Shown piece after piece: positions 14,827 to 18,409 of a stretch of 18,409 nt of DNA. A program made the position numbers and the translations under genes. Every line of letters begins with the position of its first letter. Position 1 is the stretch's first letter. Location: contig CAYGJS010000035.1 of NCBI GenBank assembly GCA_964350435.1, forward strand, positions 1 through 18,409, given 5' to 3'. Source of the stretch: TMED27 sp964350435 (GTDB lineage Bacteria; Pseudomonadota; Alphaproteobacteria; Micavibrionales; Micavibrionaceae). Below the pieces are notes generated by a model. That model ran no database searches. It was not told where the DNA came from and saw nothing but the letters and a program-made list of their open reading frames with translations.

Positions 14827-15435
14827 ATGCGCAATTTTTACCTTACAACGGCGGCTTTGGCCGTGCTTTCTTTTCCTGTGCCCGCGCAGGCGGCGATAGA
14901 AACCTATACTTTTGACAAGCCGCATACGCAGGTGGTTTTTTTCGTGAGCCACCTTGGGTTTTCCATGTCTGAAGGCGAGTTTCTGGATTATGACGGCAAG
15001 ATTGTTTTCAACACAGGCGCGCCAGAGCGGTCTTCGGTTGAGGTTACAATCAATACCGACAGCATCGATATGGGGGATGCGACCTGGGACGAGCACATGA
15101 AAGCCGAAAATTTCTTTCATGTCGCGAAACATCCTGCGATGACTTTCAAAAGCACAGCGATTGAGGTGACGGGCGAAAACACAGCGATGATGACAGGGGA
15201 TCTTACGCTGCTTGGGGTTACCAAGTCTGTGATTTTGGATGTGACTTACAATAAGTCAGGCGTGCACCCGTTCAGCGGAAAATATGTCTCGGGTTTTTCT
15301 GCCAGAGGGTCATTGAATCGGTCTGATTTCGGGATGACTTACGGCATACCCGGGGTTGGTGATGAAGTTGAATTGCGCCTCGAGGTAGAAGCGCTGCGCG
15401 ATGATATGGCCGGGCAGGGTGGAACCAATCCATAG
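14827..15435 (+). CDS. YceI family periplasmic lipocalin-like protein
   Basis: A 202-residue secreted protein. Residues 1-22 are a clean signal peptide ending in PAQA. The mature part is a YceI domain, an eight-stranded barrel that binds polyisoprenoid or other amphiphilic ligands in known members. Typical motifs are FDKPHTQVVFFVSHLGFS, GEFLDYDGKIVF, the NTDSIDMGDATWDEHMKAENFFHV block, HPAMTFKSTAI, GDLTLLGVTKSV and LNRSDFGMTYG. Length is normal. An AGGAG site eight bases before the ATG and an upstream promoter support the start. Known relatives are induced by acid or osmotic stress or lie beside cytochrome b561 genes; here a decayed b561 lies directly downstream. Ligand unknown. Confidence 0.93.
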   Translation: MRNFYLTTAALAVLSFPVPAQAAIETYTFDKPHTQVVFFVSHLGFSMSEGEFLDYDGKIVFNTGAPERSSVEVTINTDSIDMGDATWDEHMKAENFFHVAKHPAMTFKSTAIEVTGENTAMMTGDLTLLGVTKSVILDVTYNKSGVHPFSGKYVSGFSARGSLNRSDFGMTYGIPGVGDEVELRLEVEALRDDMAGQGGTNP

Positions 15436-15651
15436 GGTCTTCGGCGGCGTGGCGGTTCATTTCTGCGTCAGTGAAATTGCTGAAATTTCCTTGGTGTTGG
15501 CGAATAGTTTCTCACTAAACAATACAATTCGTTTCGTATATTTTATACCTTAAACCCCTTTTCCTGTTTGGCTTGTGCGGGGGGCGTGGCATTATGAGAA
15601 GGCAGTTTTGGCCAGTATGCAAGGCTGCTTTTGGGGGATAAAAATCATTAG

Positions 15652-16076
15652 ATTTTTCAGGTTTCTAAGGCGGTTCACGAGATCTCTGCTTATATGCTGA
15701 TCGGTGGGTTGGTTTTGCACATGGCCGGTGCTTTGCGGCGCCGGCTTGTGGATAAGAAGAAAATCCTTGATTTGATGGGGATAAAGCTGTGGATGGTTTT
15801 TTGCTTCTGGGTGTTGTTTTAATACCAGAGGTGTTTGCGCTAGGTCATTTTATCCCCGGAAGTTTAATCACATCCGCTGGAGGTGCGGGTGATTCGATGC
15901 AGGGCGTATCATATGGCCCGCAGGTTCATTGAGGTGAAAATGCGGTTCAAACCGGCGTTGTGTGGGTGGAATCCTATGGTGGGTCACTTTGTTGTGTTGA
16001 TCCGGTGCAGGGTGTTAGCGGTTTTTAGTCTGTGCCAGATGGTCAGTTCCTTTCCGGGTCAATCAAAATGTTTTGA
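15652..16076 (+). pseudogene. Decayed cytochrome b561, probably fused to a second YceI domain
   Basis: The frame starting after the TAG at 15649 reads FQVSKAVHEISAYMLIGG, then LVLHMAGALRRR and LVDKKKILDLMG, ending at the TAA at 15820. This is the last helix of bacterial cytochrome b561: a His before the helix, a second His in LHxxxAL, then the basic KDxxL tail. Helices 1-3 and a start codon are missing. From 15822 another frame gives, after a TGA at 15930, the stretch AVQTGVVWVESYGGSL followed by VQGVSGF, a TAG at 16026, and DGQFLSGSIKMF up to the TGA at 16074. This resembles the first strands of a YceI domain (WxVDxxxSSL, QxGxxFxGxF, IxFD), as in known b561-YceI fusion proteins. The b561 part is firm, the YceI part tentative. 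Nothing else is recognisable in the 690-base gap, and the 67-residue open frame at 15883-16086 is probably spurious. Confidence 0.65.
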
Positions 16077-16092
16077 ATACCCATAAACACGA

Positions 16093-16122
16093 TTGCGCGG
16101 GGGCGGGGTTTCGGGCTAGAGT
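16093..16122 (+). promoter_or_regulatory. Possible promoter of fzlA
   Basis: TTGCGC (16093-16098) and TAGAGT (16117-16122) are 18 bases apart. The fzlA ATG lies only seven bases after the -10 box, so the transcript would begin at or next to the start codon. No ribosome site is present, which agrees with leaderless initiation. Confidence 0.4.
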
Positions 16123-16128
16123 ATTGTT

Positions 16129-16800
16129 ATGAGGACATTGTATCATTTATGGTTGCACCCTTTTTCTCGCAAGGTTCGAATTGTTCTGGCCGAGAAGAAT
16201 CTGGATTTTTCCTTGCAGATTGAAAAGATATGGGAGCGCAGAACCGAGTTTCTGGCACTCAACCCTGCCGGGGATGTTCCGGTTCTGATCGAAAAGGATG
16301 GCACGACGCTCGCGCATTCTCAGGTGATTTGTGAATATCTGGAGGAGGTGTATCCGGAGGCGAATTTGTTGGGTCAGGACCCAGTGGCACGGGCGGAGGT
16401 GCGCAGGTTGGTGAGTTGGTTTGATGTGAAGTTCAGCCGCGAGGTGACGGATAATATTGTCGGCGAAAAATTAATGAAGCGGTTTTTGAAACTGGGTGAG
16501 CCGCATGGCCCTTCGATCCGCGCTGGACATGCGAATATTCATTATCACCTCGATTATATCGGGTTTTTGACCGAAAAGCGGCAATGGCTGGCGGGGGCTC
16601 GTTTTTCGCTGGCGGATATTGCGGCGGCGGCGCATCTTTCAACGATTGATTACATTGGCGATGTGCCGTGGGAAGAGCATGAGGCGGCGCGGGTCTGGTA
16701 TGATAAAGTCAAATCCCGCGAGAGTTTCAAGCCGCTGCTTGAGGATCGGATTCCCGGGTTTGAACCGGTGAATGATTATCAGCAAGCGGTTGGCAGTTAG
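16129..16800 (+). CDS. fzlA: FzlA-like FtsZ-binding protein (glutathione S-transferase fold)
   Basis: A 223-residue cytoplasmic protein with a thioredoxin-like N-terminal domain (1-78) and a helical GST C-terminal domain. The match to Caulobacter FzlA is specific: WERRTEFLALNPAGDVPVL, ICEYLEEVYPEANLL, RRLVSWFDVKFSREVT, AGHANIHYHLDYI, LADIAAAAHLSTIDYIGDVPW and the tail KPLLEDRIPGFEP. FzlA binds FtsZ filaments and promotes constriction in alphaproteobacteria; it is not known to act as a glutathione enzyme. The usual GST cysteine or serine position is Ser13 in HPFSRKVR. An SDR gene follows 66 bases downstream. Transcription may be leaderless, because no ribosome site precedes the ATG. Confidence 0.87.
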   Translation: MRTLYHLWLHPFSRKVRIVLAEKNLDFSLQIEKIWERRTEFLALNPAGDVPVLIEKDGTTLAHSQVICEYLEEVYPEANLLGQDPVARAEVRRLVSWFDVKFSREVTDNIVGEKLMKRFLKLGEPHGPSIRAGHANIHYHLDYIGFLTEKRQWLAGARFSLADIAAAAHLSTIDYIGDVPWEEHEAARVWYDKVKSRESFKPLLEDRIPGFEPVNDYQQAVGS

Positions 16801-16831
16801 TCTTCGTTTTCTTTGTCTTTCAAATATTTAC

Positions 16832-16847
16832 TGGAAAACGTTTTCCA
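16832..16847. promoter_or_regulatory. LacI-type operator palindrome
   Basis: TGGAAAACGTTTTCCA is a perfect 16-base palindrome with the central CG and AAAACGTTTT core typical of LacI/PurR-family operators. It lies 19 bases before the SDR gene start and 31 bases after the fzlA stop. A repressor bound there would block transcription of the SDR gene. It has no loop or T-run to make it a good terminator. No LacI-family gene lies in the window. Confidence 0.5.
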
Positions 16848-16866
16848 AATTTCATAAAGTCTTTCG

Positions 16867-17793
16867 ATGTCTATTCCTTCAGAATCTTTAAAGAATTTGT
16901 TTTGCTTCGGCTATGGATATAGTTGCGATTATTTGGGGCATGAATTGGGCCTGCGCGGCGGATGGACGATTTCCGGTACAACCCGCGATCCGGAGAAACG
17001 GGCGGCGATGAAGGCGCGGGGGATTCAGGGGCATATCTTTGATTATCAATGTCCGCTTCCTGATCCGCTTTATATTTTGAAGGATGTTACGCATTTATTA
17101 ATTTCAACGCCGCCGGGTGATGCCGGAGATCCGACGTTTCTGGCGCATGCCCAAGATATTTTGAAGATGCCGAATTTGCAATGGGTCGGGTATCTTTCGA
17201 CTACGGGCGTATATGGTGATCGCGATGGGGATTGGGTGGATGAGAATTCGGAAATTCGTCCGTCATCACAACGCGGTTCTCGCCGCGCCAAGGCGGAGGA
17301 ACAGTGGCGGTCTTTGCTGGATCAGAACGGGGTTCCGGTGCATTTTTTCAGGCTTTCGGGGATTTATGGGCCGGGGCGAAGCGCGCTTGATACCATCCGC
17401 GCCGGGGTTGCGCGCCGCATTGAAAAACCCGGTCATGCCTTTAGCCGCATTCATGTCGAAGATATTGTGCAGATATTGATTGCCTCTATGAATGCGCCTG
17501 ATGCGGGGGCTATTTATAATGTGAGCGATGATGAAGCGGCGCCCAGCCACGCCGTGATTGCATATGCGTGTCAGCTTTTGGGGCGGCCAATCCCGCCGAT
17601 GATTCCGTTTGAAGAGGCCGATATGTCGCCGATGGCGCGGAGTTTTTATAATGATAACAAACGCATTAAAAATGACCTTATGAAGCAAAAGCTGGGGGTT
17701 GAGTTGAAATACAAGAATTACCGCGATGGGTTGCAGGGGTGTCTGGATGCCGAGGAATATGCGGTTTCTTTGTTTGCGAAACGGCCGGTTTAA
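16867..17793 (+). CDS. SDR / NAD-dependent epimerase-like protein (YeeZ-like)
   Basis: A 308-residue cytoplasmic protein of the extended short-chain dehydrogenase superfamily. A Rossmann start NLFCFGYGYSCDYL (10-23) has a GxG form rather than the full GxxGxxG. TTRDPEK follows as the cofactor-selecting turn, then LLISTPPGD. The characteristic STTGVYGDRDGDWVDE starts at residue 111, followed by FFRLSGIYGPGRSALD and HVEDIVQIL. The usual Tyr-x-x-x-Lys pair is not recognisable at its normal place, so the protein may bind nucleotide without classic SDR chemistry. The family is widespread and its substrate is not settled. It follows fzlA with a 66-base gap containing a LacI-type palindrome. The start is the first ATG; no strong ribosome site is seen. 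Confidence 0.83.
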   Translation: MSIPSESLKNLFCFGYGYSCDYLGHELGLRGGWTISGTTRDPEKRAAMKARGIQGHIFDYQCPLPDPLYILKDVTHLLISTPPGDAGDPTFLAHAQDILKMPNLQWVGYLSTTGVYGDRDGDWVDENSEIRPSSQRGSRRAKAEEQWRSLLDQNGVPVHFFRLSGIYGPGRSALDTIRAGVARRIEKPGHAFSRIHVEDIVQILIASMNAPDAGAIYNVSDDEAAPSHAVIAYACQLLGRPIPPMIPFEEADMSPMARSFYNDNKRIKNDLMKQKLGVELKYKNYRDGLQGCLDAEEYAVSLFAKRPV

Positions 17794-17809
17794 GTCTTAG
17801 GCTATGATT

Positions 17810-18409
17810 TTACGCGGTTTTTTTGTTTTTTCTTGCTTTGTGCGCGTCATAGGGCAGGCGAATGGTGACGTGGGTACCGACACCCAGCGTTGATTCAATA
17901 AACAGTGATCCGCCATGCAATTCCGCCAGTTCCTTGGTGATGGCAAGGCCGAGGCCGGAGCCTTCGTGGTTGCGGGCATAGGATGAAGAGACCTGTTCGA
18001 AGGGCCGCGTGATATTGGTCAGTTTATTGGCGGGGATGCCGATGCCGTTATCGATGACTTTGAGTGAAATGTAGTTCTCGCGTTCCAGGCATTGAATCTG
18101 GACTTCGCCGCCTTCGGGGGTGAATTTGACGGCATTGGACATCAGGTTGAGACAAATCTGTAAAACTCCTCTGCGGTCGGCAATGATTTTGAGGTCTTCG
18201 TTTACGGTTTCATCGACGCGGATTTTGACGTCGGCGTCATGGGCGCGGCCTTCGATCATATGGGCGGCGAGTTTGATGATTTTGCCGATGCTTACCTCTT
18301 CCAGATCAAGTTCATACTTACCCGCTTCGATTTTCGACATGTCGAGGATATCGCTGATGAGATCCAGAAGATGCTCGCCGCTTTCGCGGATGCCGCCGAT
18401 ATATTCGAG
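17810..18409 (-). CDS. Sensor histidine kinase, C-terminal part (PleC/DivJ-like), runs off the right edge
   Basis: The open frame continues without a stop to the window end, giving 199 residues of a larger kinase. The visible part begins inside the second helix of the dimerisation domain (EYIGGIRESGEHLLDLISD, then ILDMSKIEAGKYEL). The complete ATPase domain follows: N box NLMSNAVKFTPEGG, G1 box DNGIGIP, F box RPFEQVSSSYARNHEGSG, G2 box GSGLGLAI and the closing GTHVTIRLPYD. The phosphorylated His would lie just beyond the edge. The EQVSSSYARNHEG form recalls alphaproteobacterial PleC and DivJ, which control cell-cycle asymmetry, but many other kinases share it. An internal ATG at 18340 is not the true start. 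The SDR stop lies 16 bases from this stop, convergent. Confidence 0.92.
   Translation of the reverse strand, partial: LEYIGGIRESGEHLLDLISDILDMSKIEAGKYELDLEEVSIGKIIKLAAHMIEGRAHDADVKIRVDETVNEDLKIIADRRGVLQICLNLMSNAVKFTPEGGEVQIQCLERENYISLKVIDNGIGIPANKLTNITRPFEQVSSSYARNHEGSGLGLAITKELAELHGGSLFIESTLGVGTHVTIRLPYDAHKARKNKKTA

Noticed and set aside
15883..16086. A 67-residue open frame in the yceI-fzlA gap
   Set aside because: No ribosome site and odd composition (many Arg, Cys and Met). A different frame over the same bases shows a YceI-like relic.

Overview
The window looks like a chromosomal segment of an alphaproteobacterium. The best lineage marker is an FzlA-type protein (FtsZ-binding member of the glutathione S-transferase fold). 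The short PutA, the tadA / RsuA-family pseudouridine synthase / rsmD group and a PleC/DivJ-like kinase end agree with that. Base composition is near half GC by eye and genes are packed tightly. Genus cannot be fixed from the sequence; a Micavibrio-like or rhodospirillalean genome would fit.

Left part (1-4364): two TerD-domain genes sandwich a CaCA-family Ca2+/Na+ exchanger, followed by an unrecognised acidic protein on the other strand. Next comes a membrane protein with a degenerate staphylococcal-nuclease-like periplasmic domain and a cytoplasmic coiled coil. TerD domains and CaCA exchangers both handle Ca2+, so the first three genes may form a calcium-linked stress module.

Middle part (4361-11921): xseA (exonuclease VII large subunit) is divergent from a bifunctional putA. 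Then follows an accessory-looking stretch: an AT-rich leader, a gene for a zincin-like protein with an HEXXGH motif and an internal duplication, the frameshifted relic of another gene, and a palindromic intergenic repeat. purD follows. xseA and purD are often close together in alphaproteobacteria, so putA and the accessory stretch may sit in a split neighbourhood.

Right part (11918-18409): tadA, an RsuA/RluB-family pseudouridine synthase and rsmD form an RNA-modification group, in which tadA and the synthase have overlapping divergent start codons. uppP (undecaprenyl-diphosphate recycling) and a small membrane protein come next. An intact secreted YceI protein has its own good promoter. It is followed by about 690 bases without an intact gene that hold the decayed end of a cytochrome b561, probably once fused to a second YceI domain. 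fzlA and an SDR/epimerase-like gene with a LacI-type palindrome in front of it come next, and the C-terminal part of a histidine kinase runs off the right edge.

No tRNA, rRNA, CRISPR array, transposase or phage gene was seen.
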